Below, one piece after another: positions 15,200 through 23,588 of a stretch of 29,813 nt of DNA. Origin of the DNA: UBA4717 sp045580165 (GTDB lineage: Bacteria > Bacillota > Clostridia > Oscillospirales > CAG-272). Position numbers and translations under genes: made by a program. The notes beneath the pieces were generated by a model. The model saw nothing but the letters and a program-made list of their open reading frames with translations, did no database searches and was not told where the DNA came from. Positions within the stretch are counted from its first letter, which is position 1, and each line of letters starts with the position of its first letter. The stretch is taken from positions 1-29,813 of the forward strand of contig JAZNNG010000002.1 in NCBI GenBank assembly GCA_045580165.1. The letters run 5' to 3'.

Positions 15200-16012
15200 G
15201 TGAAAGAAATAAACATTTCAAAGAATATAGCTGAACTTAGGAAACAAAAAGGTATTACTCAGGAGCAGTTAGCACTTGCGCTGAATATTTCTCCTCAAGC
15301 AGTTTCAAAGTGGGAAACGAATACATCCTTGCCCGACGCACAAACACTCCCTCTCATTGCAGAATATTTTGACGTAAGTATTGATTATCTTTATTTCGGT
15401 AGAGAAATCATCTATTCGGAAATCTATGAAAAGGTATTTGAAAAAATCAAAAGCACTCCCTGTCAAATGAGTAAACAGGCGTATGAGGACGTGCTCAAAA
15501 TTTTTGCGTATGCACATCACGGTATAACGCACGGAAATCTCAAAACCAGAGACTGCGCAATTTATGATCAACCTGCACACATTTCTAACGAAAACGGATT
15601 GTCTCTCCTGTCAGGAAAAGGTTTTGGAGCTGTCGTGACAAGGTCATTTTTTGAAAATATTGATCAAAGCACCGTAGAGCTTGCTCAGAAAATACTACCT
15701 GCTATTTCAAACAAGAATAATATGCTCGTATGCTTGGCGATTATATCTATGAGTGATATAAGCTTTTCGGAGATACAAGAGAAGTTAAGTTTTGATGAAA
15801 ACACACTGAGAGAATCTGTTGATACATTGATTTCGTCGGGAATTGTTATAGAGAAGAAATCAAAGCATAAGTCTTTGGGTTTTACATATGAAATTCATAG
15901 TATGTACCATACTTGTCTTTGTATTCTTTTTGCAACTCTTGAAATGCAATGCTATTCATTAAAAGGCGTTTCGTGCTGTATGGGTTTCGGCGATTACCCT
16001 ATAAAGATTTAA
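15200..16012 (+). CDS. XRE-family regulator with a second, winged-helix-like domain
   Basis: A 270-residue protein. Residues of about 3-60 form a Cro/C1-type helix-turn-helix very close in pattern to the upstream regulator (KQKGITQEQLA...ISPQAVSKWE...LPLIAEYFDVSIDYL). After an unassigned middle region of about 100 residues, residues of about 185-235 (LVCLAIISMSDISFSEIQEKL...LISSGIVIEKK) look like a winged helix, as if the protein had two DNA-binding parts. The start is taken as GTG 15200, with AAGGA upstream; an in-frame GTG at 15173 would lengthen it by nine residues. The gene is AT-rich like its neighbour. A terminator follows, and its 3' end overlaps the small opposite reading frame by 14 bases. 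Regulatory targets are unknown. Confidence 0.82.
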   Translation: MKEINISKNIAELRKQKGITQEQLALALNISPQAVSKWETNTSLPDAQTLPLIAEYFDVSIDYLYFGREIIYSEIYEKVFEKIKSTPCQMSKQAYEDVLKIFAYAHHGITHGNLKTRDCAIYDQPAHISNENGLSLLSGKGFGAVVTRSFFENIDQSTVELAQKILPAISNKNNMLVCLAIISMSDISFSEIQEKLSFDENTLRESVDTLISSGIVIEKKSKHKSLGFTYEIHSMYHTCLCILFATLEMQCYSLKGVSCCMGFGDYPIKI

Positions 16013-16151
16013 TCTGTATTTGTGTACCGCTTGTAGCAGAAATAAGATCGGCAGAGGTTATTGTTCCTTCTGCCGATTTTGTGTTATAGCGAGGCCAATC
16101 AAAAATCATCTTTCTGAAAGTGTCTATTCTCTTTTGTGTTATTTTTTTCAT
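15999..16151 (-). CDS. Hypothetical 50-residue protein, convergent with the XRE gene
   Basis: A short frame (MKKITQKRIDTFRKMIF...) with AAAGGAG six bases before its ATG and a possible promoter further up (TTGTGT, 18-base spacer, TATGAT). The N-terminal half is basic, the C-terminal half Thr/Ser-rich. No family is recognised. Its middle codons overlap the terminator hairpin of the opposite XRE gene, and its last 14 bases overlap that gene's coding end, so it may be a gene remnant or a chance frame. The ribosome-binding site is the main support. Confidence 0.42.
   Translation of the reverse strand: MKKITQKRIDTFRKMIFDWPRYNTKSAEGTITSADLISATSGTQIQIKSL
16047..16081 (+). terminator. Probable terminator of the second XRE gene
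   Basis: ATCGGCAGA and TCTGCCGAT pair with an inner GG/CC, followed by TTTTGTGTT. The T-run is broken, so strength is moderate. Confidence 0.65.
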
Positions 16152-16207
16152 TTTTATCTCCTTTTGTGCATTTTCTATTATCATACAAAAAATTCCGATG
16201 TTTACAC

Positions 16208-16236
16208 AAAAAAGGGCGCGTTTGCGCCCCTTTTTT
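16208..16236 (-). terminator. Terminator of the DUF4830 gene
   Basis: On the minus strand, GGGGCGC and GCGCCC form a stem flanked by A- and T-runs (AAAAAAG / CTTTTTT). It starts at the stop codon of the gene. The flanks are symmetrical, so it could act on both strands. Confidence 0.85.
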
Positions 16237-16735
16237 ATTTCAGATTTACATCCTTTGAAAATCCGTGGATAAATCCGTTTGTGTCGGCGGAGCATATATC
16301 GCCGCCCACTACGCGCTTGCCCTTGACCAGCACGTTTGCGTAGACAGTGCCGTTGTAGCCGTCGTAGTTGGTGATGCTGAAGGTGTAGCGCATCAGCTTT
16401 TTGCGCTTGTACTTAGACAGGTCAAGCCCCTGCTTTTTCTGAAGCTCGTTGTATCCTGTGAACACCTTGTCGAATTCCTCGGGTATGGTAACCTCTGCCT
16501 CCTCAAGCGGCTTTGGGTCTACCTGCCAGCCGAACTGTCCGAGAAACGCTATAACGTCCTCGGTGGTTTTTACGTTGTCAAACCGTATCTCCTGTGAGGT
16601 TACAGACTCGCCCGTGCTTACCACAATGGGCTCGTAGCCGGGTATGAACGCGATAAGCGCCACAAGCGCGATCACCGCCACGCCCACTACGCCGAAAAAT
16701 TTCAGAGTGTTCGCTCTGAGTGAATAGATAAACAT
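16235..16735 (-). CDS. DUF4830 domain protein, membrane anchored
   Basis: A 166-residue protein. A short basic start is followed by one hydrophobic helix (about residues 13-34), then an exported domain. The GESVTSQEIRFDNVKTTEDVIAFLGQFGW region and the late LMRYTFSITNYDGY...VYANVLVKGKRVVGGDI segment match DUF4830, a Clostridia family of unknown function. The start at 16735 has a perfect AAAGGAG seven bases upstream; a longer in-frame ATG at 16759 would place that site inside the gene. It lies about 60 bases behind the AGCS symporter gene on the same strand with no terminator between, so they are probably cotranscribed. Confidence 0.85.
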   Translation of the reverse strand: MFIYSLRANTLKFFGVVGVAVIALVALIAFIPGYEPIVVSTGESVTSQEIRFDNVKTTEDVIAFLGQFGWQVDPKPLEEAEVTIPEEFDKVFTGYNELQKKQGLDLSKYKRKKLMRYTFSITNYDGYNGTVYANVLVKGKRVVGGDICSADTNGFIHGFSKDVNLK

Positions 16736-16794
16736 ACCGTATCTCCTTTGAAAATTCATTTTCCGTAGTAAATTATATTAGCGAGCCTTACCGA

Positions 16795-18126
16795 TTATGT
16801 TTGCGAAAAGTATTTGTCTGTGTCGCTTTTGATCTCACCCGACAAATACAGTATGTATCCGCAGTTTATTACCGTCATTACCGCAACCGAAAGGTCGGAT
16901 AACTCCCACATCACGGACGCGGGTATGACCGCGCCCAAAAGCACCGAGAGAGAATACAGAAGCCTATATAAAAAGAGCATAATACCGCGTTTTTCTCCCT
17001 TGAAATAGTCGTCGAGCAAAAATCTCAGCGCTTCTACACCGTATACCGACCAGCATATAATGGTCGCAAACGCGAAAAATCCCACCGACAGACTTATGAA
17101 GTACGGTGCGGCGCGGCCGATGAACACCCCAAAAGCGTCAATGGACACGAGCATAGCGTCTTCTCCCGAATACTTGCCCGACAAAAGTATAACGAAGGCG
17201 GTGAGCGAGCAGAGAAGTATGGTGTCGATGAACACCTCGGCTATCCCGAAAAAGCCCTGCTCACACGGCGAGCTTGTGTCGCTTCCCGCGTGGGCGGTCG
17301 GTGACGTTCCGCTGCCTGCCTCGTTTGAAAGTATTCCGCGCGACACGCCGAAGCGCATAGCGCGCACAAAACCGTATGAGGCAATTCCCGCGCCTGCCGG
17401 CTTTAAGCTGAACGCATCCTCAAATATCATCGCCATCACCTCGGGAAGCCTTGATGCGTTAGTAAGTATCACATACAGTGACACGGCGGTGTAGACAATG
17501 CAGAATACGGGCACGGCGCGCACCGTAATGCCTGCAACCGACGAAAATCCGCCCGAAATAATGAGGAGCGTCAGAACGGCGACTACCGTACCCAGAGCGT
17601 ACGGACAGAGTCCAAAGCTCTTTTCAAACGCGACCGCCATAGAGTTCGACTGAACGATGCTCCCCATAGTGATCGACGTTATAATGCACAATAGTGCGAA
17701 CACGAATCCGAGCCGTCTGTTACCGTGAGCCGCCATATACGCGAACGCGCCGCCCGTAAAGCGGAGCTTGCCGTTTTCGCGTATACTGCGACGGTACTTG
17801 ACCGCAAGTAATATTTCCGAGAACTTCAGCACCGAGGCAAAAAGCGCCGACAGCCACATCCAGAACACCGCCCCCGGACCGCCGAGCGAAATAGCCCCCG
17901 CCACCCCTGCGATGTTGCCGACGCCGAGCGTTCCCGCAAGAGCCACAGACAGAGCCTTAAGCGGAGAATTGCCCGTACCTGTGCCGCGAACAAGAGGCGC
18001 GAGAGTTTTCTTCGGTTTGAGTAGCGGAAAGAATTTAAGCCGCGCCGCCATTATTATTCCTGTCAGAAAAACCGCGACGGGCAGGGCGGGTCCGAAGACG
18101 TAAGTGTTGAGAAAATTCAGTATCAT
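16795..18126 (-). CDS. AGCS family amino acid (alanine/glycine) : sodium symporter
   Basis: A 443-residue membrane transporter with about ten hydrophobic helices. Family marks include the early GNIAGVAGAISLGGPGAVFWMW stretch and the SNEAGSGTSPTAHA signature near residue 290, followed by EQGFFGIAEVFIDT. AGCS proteins bring in D/L-alanine or glycine with sodium or protons. The start at 18126 has AAGGTGA upstream; an in-frame ATG at 18213 would add a non-family tail. It is slightly shorter than typical members (about 450-500 residues). It is the first gene of a likely pair with DUF4830. Upstream promoters are weak to the eye (for example TTTTCA, 17-base spacer, TATTCT). Confidence 0.93.
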   Translation of the reverse strand: MILNFLNTYVFGPALPVAVFLTGIIMAARLKFFPLLKPKKTLAPLVRGTGTGNSPLKALSVALAGTLGVGNIAGVAGAISLGGPGAVFWMWLSALFASVLKFSEILLAVKYRRSIRENGKLRFTGGAFAYMAAHGNRRLGFVFALLCIITSITMGSIVQSNSMAVAFEKSFGLCPYALGTVVAVLTLLIISGGFSSVAGITVRAVPVFCIVYTAVSLYVILTNASRLPEVMAMIFEDAFSLKPAGAGIASYGFVRAMRFGVSRGILSNEAGSGTSPTAHAGSDTSSPCEQGFFGIAEVFIDTILLCSLTAFVILLSGKYSGEDAMLVSIDAFGVFIGRAAPYFISLSVGFFAFATIICWSVYGVEALRFLLDDYFKGEKRGIMLFLYRLLYSLSVLLGAVIPASVMWELSDLSVAVMTVINCGYILYLSGEIKSDTDKYFSQT

Positions 18127-18268
18127 TTCAAAGTCACCTTTTTTGTGTTTAGCATAGAATAGTTCTGATATAAACCTATGAAAAAACACGCACAAAAAGT
18201 ACTTTGAAGTCAATTATTACATCAGGTGGCATAAAATGTTAAAACAATGTAAACTATAATAAAAAGCC

Positions 18269-18297
18269 TTGATTTTTTATGTCTTGTGGGCTACAAT
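18269..18297 (+). promoter_or_regulatory. Promoter of groESL
   Basis: TTGATT (18269-18274), a 17-base spacer and TACAAT (18292-18297). Transcription should start at about 18304, just ahead of the CIRCE element. Confidence 0.75.
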
Positions 18298-18309
18298 AGC
18301 AAATGTGGT

Positions 18310-18336
18310 TTGGCACTTGGAGACTCCGAGTGCTAA
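18310..18336 (+). promoter_or_regulatory. CIRCE operator (HrcA binding site)
   Basis: TTGGCACTT - nine bases - GAGTGCTAA. The right arm is the exact consensus; the left arm differs at two positions from TTAGCACTC. CIRCE is the binding site of the heat-shock repressor HrcA. It lies at the start of the groESL transcript. Confidence 0.92.
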
Positions 18337-18381
18337 ACGTATAAATTTTGGCAACGGCCAACAGAATTGGAGGAATATATT

Positions 18382-18666
18382 ATGACACTCAAGCCTCTTG
18401 CAGATCGCGTAGTTGTAAAAATGGTTGAAGCAGAGGAGACCACTAAAAGCGGTATCATTCTCGCAGGCACGGCAAAGGAAAAGCCGCAGGTAGCAGAGAT
18501 AGTTGCAGTAGGTCCCGGCGGAATTGTTGACGGTAAGGACGTTGTTATGACCGTTAAGGTTGGCGACAAGGTTATTACAAGTAAATATTCGGGAACAGAA
18601 GTGAAATGCGACGGAACTGAGTATATTATAGTACGTCAGGGCGACATTCTTGCAATAGTAGAGTAA
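18382..18666 (+). CDS. groES: Co-chaperonin GroES
   Basis: A 94-residue protein, the normal length, that caps the GroEL ring. The start (MTLKPLADRVVVK), the mobile loop (EETTKSGIILAGTAKEKPQ) and the KVGDKVITSKYSGTEVK region are all canonical. GGAGG lies eight bases before the ATG at 18382; a longer in-frame start at 18367 would cover that site. It is the first gene of the HrcA-CIRCE controlled operon, with groEL 25 bases downstream. Confidence 0.98.
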   Translation: MTLKPLADRVVVKMVEAEETTKSGIILAGTAKEKPQVAEIVAVGPGGIVDGKDVVMTVKVGDKVITSKYSGTEVKCDGTEYIIVRQGDILAIVE

Positions 18667-18691
18667 TTAACACACAAAGGAGTAATGCATC

Positions 18692-20326
18692 ATGGCAAAG
18701 GAACTTGCATTCGGAATTGAAGCGAGAAACGCGCTTCAGGCAGGCGTTGATAAGCTTGCAGACACAGTAAAGATAACACTCGGACCCAAGGGCAGAAACG
18801 TAGTTCTCGACAAGAAGTATGGCGCACCCCTTATCACAAACGACGGTGTTACCATAGCAAAGGAAATTGAGCTTGACGATCCTATGGAGAATATGGGTGC
18901 TCAGCTCGTAAAGGAAGTAGCAACAAAGACAAATGATGCGGCAGGTGACGGTACTACCACAGCAACTCTTCTCGCTCAGGCGTTCATCCGCGAGGGTATG
19001 AAGAACGTTGCGGCAGGTGCAAACCCCATCATCGTTCGTAAGGGTATCCAGAAGGCAGTTAACGCGGCAGTTGAAGGACTCATCGCTAACTCCAAGAGGG
19101 TAAACGGCTCTGCTGACATCGCAAGAGTCGGCACTATCTCGGCAGGCGACGAGGTTATCGGTCAGCTTATCGCAGATGCAATGGAAAAGGTTACCGCAGA
19201 CGGCGTTATCACCGTTGAGGAATCAAAGTCGGCAGAAACCTACAGCGAGGTAGTTGAGGGTATGCAGTTCGACCGCGGTTACCTCTCTCCCTATATGGCA
19301 ACCGATACAGATAAGATGGAAGCGGTTATCGACGACGCACGCATACTTATCACGGATAAGAAGATATCCAACATTCAGGAGATCCTCCCCGTTCTCGAGC
19401 AGGTAGTTCAGAACGGTATGAAGCTTCTCATTATCGCAGAGGACGTTGAGGGCGAAGCTCTTACAACTCTCGTACTCAACAAGCTCCGCGGTACGTTTAC
19501 GGTAGTTGCAGTTAAGGCTCCCGGCTTCGGTGACAGAAGAAAAGAAATGCTTCAGGACATCGCAGTTCTAACGGGCGGCGAGGTAATCTCGAGCGAGCTT
19601 GGCTTTGAGCTCAAGGACACTCAGCTCACACAGCTCGGCTACGCAAGACAGGTTAAGGTAAACAAGGAAAACACCATCATCGTAGGCGGCGCAGGCGACT
19701 CTGCGGCTATCAAGGGCAGAATCGGTCAGATCAAGGCTGCTCTCGAAACTACAACAAGCGACTTTGACCGCGAAAAGCTCCAGGAAAGACTCGCTAAGAT
19801 CTCGGGCGGTGTTGCGGTTATCAAGGTAGGCGCGGCAACCGAGACCGAAATGAAGGAAAAGAAGCTTCGCATCGAGGACGCGCTCAACGCAACCCGTGCG
19901 GCAGTTGAGGAAGGAATCGTTGCAGGAGGCGGTACCGCATTCTTAAACGTAATTCCCAACGTAAAGGCAATAATCGACACGGTTGAGGGCGACGAAAAGA
20001 CAGGTGTAAGCATCGTTCTCAAGGCGCTCGAGGAGCCCATCCGTCAGATCGCGGCTAACGCAGGTCTTGAGGGCTCGGTAATTGTAGACAAGATCCTCTC
20101 CGCAGGCAAGACCAATTACGGCTTTGACGCATACAACGAGGAATACGTTGATATGATCAAGGCAGGAATCGTGGATCCTACTAAGGTATCGAGAAGCGCG
20201 CTTCAGAACGCAGCGTCTGTTGCAGCAACGGTTCTTACAACAGAAGCTCTTGTGTACGACAAAAAGGAAGAATCAGCCGCAGCAGCACCCGCCGCAGGAA
20301 TGGGCGGAATGGGCGGAATGTATTAA
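18692..20326 (+). CDS. groEL: Chaperonin GroEL
   Basis: A 544-residue ATP-dependent chaperonin, full length. Canonical features are the MAKELAFGIEARNALQAGVD start, the TLGPKGRNVVLD nucleotide loop, the AAGDGTTTATLLA segment with the ATPase aspartate, the apical-domain stretch around KAPGFGDRRK, and a Gly/Met-rich tail ending GGMGGMY. AAAGGAG precedes the ATG. It is followed by a strong terminator. Heat-shock control comes from the upstream CIRCE. Confidence 0.99.
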   Translation: MAKELAFGIEARNALQAGVDKLADTVKITLGPKGRNVVLDKKYGAPLITNDGVTIAKEIELDDPMENMGAQLVKEVATKTNDAAGDGTTTATLLAQAFIREGMKNVAAGANPIIVRKGIQKAVNAAVEGLIANSKRVNGSADIARVGTISAGDEVIGQLIADAMEKVTADGVITVEESKSAETYSEVVEGMQFDRGYLSPYMATDTDKMEAVIDDARILITDKKISNIQEILPVLEQVVQNGMKLLIIAEDVEGEALTTLVLNKLRGTFTVVAVKAPGFGDRRKEMLQDIAVLTGGEVISSELGFELKDTQLTQLGYARQVKVNKENTIIVGGAGDSAAIKGRIGQIKAALETTTSDFDREKLQERLAKISGGVAVIKVGAATETEMKEKKLRIEDALNATRAAVEEGIVAGGGTAFLNVIPNVKAIIDTVEGDEKTGVSIVLKALEEPIRQIAANAGLEGSVIVDKILSAGKTNYGFDAYNEEYVDMIKAGIVDPTKVSRSALQNAASVAATVLTTEALVYDKKEESAAAAPAAGMGGMGGMY

Positions 20327-20348
20327 TTCCACAAAAAACAAAAAAACA

Positions 20349-20381
20349 AAAAACGAGTTGCCGGGTGCAACTCGTTTTTTA
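20349..20381 (+). terminator. Terminator of groESL
   Basis: AAAAAACGAGTTGC and GCAACTCGTTTTTT pair around CGGGT, ending in a T-run. Confidence 0.92.
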
Positions 20382-20424
20382 CCCGAAAAAGCTTGATTTG
20401 TTCAAAGAAAAGGAGAATTGCCGT

Positions 20425-21075
20425 ATGTCAATGATTACCCGAGAAAGCAAAACCTGCGTAATTTGCGGTAAAGAGGGGAAATATCCCGTAATTGTCAGTA
20501 CTAACGAGTTTGGTGCGCGCGATCTCGACCTTCGCCCGGCTGAAATGAGAAGAAGCACTATGCCTGCGTGGGTGGAGGAGTGTGACTCCTGCGGTTACGT
20601 TTCGCACGACGTATCGAAACTACCCAAGGACGTTGACGATGACACCGTAAAAATGATACTTTTGTCGCACCAATACGCATTCACCGAGGACAGATATTTC
20701 ACAAGCGACCTCGCCGTGAAATTTTATAAGCACTACATATTAAACAGAGAACTCAAGAATCACAGAGGAGCGTTTAACTCGCTTGTGTGCGCGGCTTGGG
20801 CGTGCGACGATGCAGACGATAAGGATAACGCCGCATATTGCCGTAAGCTCGCGGCGGAGTACGTTGACACTATATTTGAGCAAGAGGGCAGAGATGATAA
20901 CTTATTGCTTCAAAAGGCAGATATGCTCAGAAGAAGCGGATGCTTTGACGAGGTCATAAATCAGTATTCGCAAGCGAGCTTTGAAAACGAACTCTTTAAC
21001 AAAATAGCTCGTTTTCAGATAGAAAAAGCAAAGCTCGGAGATGACTCCCGTTATACGGTAGCAGATGTTAAATGA
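20425..21075 (+). CDS. DUF2225-like zinc-binding protein
   Basis: A 216-residue cytosolic protein. Two CxxC pairs at Cys 11/14 and 53/56 with the intervening DLDLRPAEMRRSTMPAWV stretch match the DUF2225 pattern, a Firmicutes family of unknown function. The C-terminal half (about 80-205) is helical and TPR-like. The ATG at 20425 has AAAAGGAG nine bases upstream; an in-frame start at 20365 lies inside the groEL terminator and is rejected. No clear promoter is visible between the terminator and the start, so it may depend on read-through from groESL. A terminator follows. Confidence 0.8.
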   Translation: MSMITRESKTCVICGKEGKYPVIVSTNEFGARDLDLRPAEMRRSTMPAWVEECDSCGYVSHDVSKLPKDVDDDTVKMILLSHQYAFTEDRYFTSDLAVKFYKHYILNRELKNHRGAFNSLVCAAWACDDADDKDNAAYCRKLAAEYVDTIFEQEGRDDNLLLQKADMLRRSGCFDEVINQYSQASFENELFNKIARFQIEKAKLGDDSRYTVADVK

Positions 21076-21088
21076 GGATATAAAATTG

Positions 21089-21117
21089 AAAGCGCATCGC
21101 TTGACGATGCGCTTTTT
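21089..21117 (+). terminator. Terminator of the DUF2225-like gene
   Basis: AAAGCGCATCG and CGATGCGCTTT pair around a five-base loop, followed by TTC. Confidence 0.85.
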
Positions 21118-21149
21118 CAACGAATAGGCCCCAAAACTCAACGAATAGG
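21117..21149 (+). repeat. 12-base direct repeat upstream of the LRR gene promoter
   Basis: TCAACGAATAGG occurs at 21117-21128 and 21138-21149, two perfect copies with a 21-base period (two helical turns). They end ten bases before the -35 of a consensus promoter, the usual position for an activator or response-regulator site. Confidence 0.65.
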
Positions 21150-21158
21150 ACAGAACCG

Positions 21159-21187
21159 TTGACATAGGATTTGCCGTTTGTTATAAT
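21159..21187 (+). promoter_or_regulatory. Consensus promoter of the LRR protein gene
   Basis: A perfect TTGACA (21159-21164), a 17-base spacer and a perfect TATAAT (21182-21187). Confidence 0.88.
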
Positions 21188-21241
21188 GAGGAAAATTAAA
21201 CGTACCGTAAAGCCCCGAGAAAATGCCATGGAGGACAACGT

Positions 21242-23440
21242 ATGAGACTCAAATCGCTCTTTTTTTCTTTAATGATTACCGTAATACTTGTGTTTATGTC
21301 AACTGCGGTCAGCGCAGAAATAATTGAAGGCTATTATGCACATTTGCTTGAATGGCAATTTGACACCGAAACAGGCGTGCTTACGGTTCAAGGATCGGGT
21401 ACTTTGTATACTTCGTGGGGAGAACACAAAGAGGACATTAAAAGTGTAGTAATTTCAGATGGTATAACAGCTATATGCGGCTCTGCATTTATTGCTTATC
21501 CTAACCTCGAAAGTGTAGAATTGCCCGATACGTTGACGCATATAGGTGAAAGCGCATTCGCTAACTGTGATAAGCTCATAAGTGTTGTGATTCCCCAAAG
21601 CGTAGAATTCGTAGGAGAAAATGCGTTCCGTAAATGCGACAAGCTTGAAAGCGTAACCTTTCTTGACAGTCCCGCGAGTATCTCTGACTACGCATTTGCA
21701 GAATGCCCGAGCATGAAGACGATAGACCTCGGTAACAGCATAACGTCGATAGGCAAAAGCGCTATTGACGGTGTGATAGAAAGAATTTATATACCTGCAT
21801 CCGTGAAATGTATAAGCGAATTTGCGTTAGGCAGTTGGAGTCTCACGGAAATAACCGTAGATGAAGCAAATACCGAATATTCAAGTGATGAATACGGCGT
21901 TCTTTTTAACAAGGACAAAACCGTGCTGATCCAATATCCCATAGGCAGCGCAATGACGGAATATACGGTTCCCGAGGGTGTTGAAACTATTGCCAAAAAC
22001 GTCTTTGCAGAGGTGAAAAATCTCGTAAGCATAAAGCTGCCCGACACCTTGACGAGTATAGAGGAAAATGCTTTTTTGCGTTGTGGGGCGCTTACTTGCG
22101 TTGAGCTTCCCGACAATATAAAAAATGTTGGTATCTGTGTGTTTTTCGGATGCGCATCACTTGAAAAAGTGAAAATTCCCACCGGAATCGGTGTCATAAG
22201 CTATTCTATGTTTTCAAGATGTTCAAAGCTCGGTGAGGTAATTATTCCCGATGGGATAACTGAAATAGGGGAAACTGCCTTTTCCGATTGCTCTGCGCTC
22301 GTGAGTATAAATATACCAAGCAGCGTTACGGCAATAGGAGAGGATGCTTTTTCGGGCTGTACCGGTCTTGAAGCCATATTGGTTGACACGGCTAATCCGA
22401 TGTTCTTGAATGACGAGTACGGAGTGCTTTTCAATAAGGACAAAAGCGCGCTTTTGCAGTATCCGGCAGGAAATCCGAGAAAAGCATACGTCGTTCCCGA
22501 TGGTGTAATAACAATAGGAAAAAAAGCTTTTTATTGTTGCAATAATTTGACCTCGGTAACGCTTTCGGACAGTTTAACAACACTCGAATTCTCGGCATTC
22601 GAACAGTGCTCGAATATTAAGAGTATACAGCTTCCGAACAGTCTGACAACTATCGGTCCCTATGCATTCAATCTTTGCACCTCCCTTGAAAGCATAGAAA
22701 TTCCCGATAACGTATTGAATATTGGAGGTCACTCGTTTAATGGTTGCAAGGCTATGACGAGTGTAAAAATAGGTAAAGGAGTTACGAAAATTCCATGGTC
22801 GGCTTTTGATGATTGTGACAGCCTTACCTATTTAGAATTTCTTGATGGTGTTACAACAATAGAAAGTTATGCTTTTTCTGACTGCACTAGTCTTACTGAC
22901 ATAAAGCTTCCGAACAGCGTTACTGTTATAGATGCGTATGCGTTTGCAAATTGTAACAAATTGAGAATTGTAGAGTTTTCATCAAGCGAAACTACTATTG
23001 AGCCTAAAGCGTTTTATAATTGCAATAATGTTATTGTTTTAAGTAAGGCAGGAAGTCTTGCCGAGAGCTACGCAAAGGAGAACGGTATTAAATTCTCGAC
23101 GTTGTCCGAGCCTGAGTCTGTTGAAACCACCGAAAAGGCTACTGAAGAAACCGACGAAATCAAATCTGAAGAAACCGGTGAAATCAAGTTGGAGGAAGAG
23201 ACCGAAACGGTAACCGAAGAAACCACCACGCTTGAATCTGTTGAAACCACCGAAATCGTAACCGAAGAAATATCGGAAACAAAATCGGAAGAAGCCACCG
23301 AAGAGTCTACGGAAATACTTTACGGGACACATATTGACCCTCTTGACATAATTTCGGCAAATTTGCTTTGGTTTGTTTTGATTCTATTACTGATTGTAGT
23401 CGTATTACTTATTCTTATAGTGTTAGTTAAAAGAAGATAG
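21242..23440 (+). CDS. BspA-like leucine-rich repeat surface protein
   Basis: A 732-residue secreted, membrane-anchored protein. The signal peptide runs to about residue 25 (cut near VSA-EI). From about 60 to 620 there are BspA/LRR_5 type repeats of about 23 residues (for example DTLTSIEENAFLRCGALTCVELP, broken here only by natural variation). Two copies of an insert with DEYGVLFNKDK...QYP.G lie about 180 residues apart, pointing to internal duplication. Residues of about 623-690 are a Thr/Glu-rich stalk (ETTEKATEETDE-like), followed by one transmembrane helix and a KRR tail, so it is anchored by its C-terminus rather than by sortase. Such proteins are linked to adhesion to host or other microbes. 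GGAGG precedes the ATG, and a terminator follows. Confidence 0.9.
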   Translation: MRLKSLFFSLMITVILVFMSTAVSAEIIEGYYAHLLEWQFDTETGVLTVQGSGTLYTSWGEHKEDIKSVVISDGITAICGSAFIAYPNLESVELPDTLTHIGESAFANCDKLISVVIPQSVEFVGENAFRKCDKLESVTFLDSPASISDYAFAECPSMKTIDLGNSITSIGKSAIDGVIERIYIPASVKCISEFALGSWSLTEITVDEANTEYSSDEYGVLFNKDKTVLIQYPIGSAMTEYTVPEGVETIAKNVFAEVKNLVSIKLPDTLTSIEENAFLRCGALTCVELPDNIKNVGICVFFGCASLEKVKIPTGIGVISYSMFSRCSKLGEVIIPDGITEIGETAFSDCSALVSINIPSSVTAIGEDAFSGCTGLEAILVDTANPMFLNDEYGVLFNKDKSALLQYPAGNPRKAYVVPDGVITIGKKAFYCCNNLTSVTLSDSLTTLEFSAFEQCSNIKSIQLPNSLTTIGPYAFNLCTSLESIEIPDNVLNIGGHSFNGCKAMTSVKIGKGVTKIPWSAFDDCDSLTYLEFLDGVTTIESYAFSDCTSLTDIKLPNSVTVIDAYAFANCNKLRIVEFSSSETTIEPKAFYNCNNVIVLSKAGSLAESYAKENGIKFSTLSEPESVETTEKATEETDEIKSEETGEIKLEEETETVTEETTTLESVETTEIVTEEISETKSEEATEESTEILYGTHIDPLDIISANLLWFVLILLLIVVVLLILIVLVKRR

Positions 23441-23443
23441 GCG

Positions 23444-23475
23444 AAAAATCTCCGATGTTAAAGTCGGAGATTTTT
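23444..23475 (+). terminator. Terminator of the LRR protein gene
   Basis: AAAAATCTCCGA and TCGGAGATTTTT pair around an eight-base loop. Confidence 0.88.
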
Positions 23476-23526
23476 GCTTTACGTGTGTTTTTTGAATATA
23501 ACAACTAAAATGTTGATGTTATACTG

Positions 23527-23555
23527 TTGATTTCGTTTGAGAACTGTGGTATAAT
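23527..23555 (+). promoter_or_regulatory. Promoter of the FAD oxidoreductase gene
   Basis: TTGATT (23527-23532), a 17-base spacer and TATAAT (23550-23555) with an extended TGG. Confidence 0.75.
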
Positions 23556-23588
23556 AAAATAAATATATAAGACAACAGGAGACTTGAG

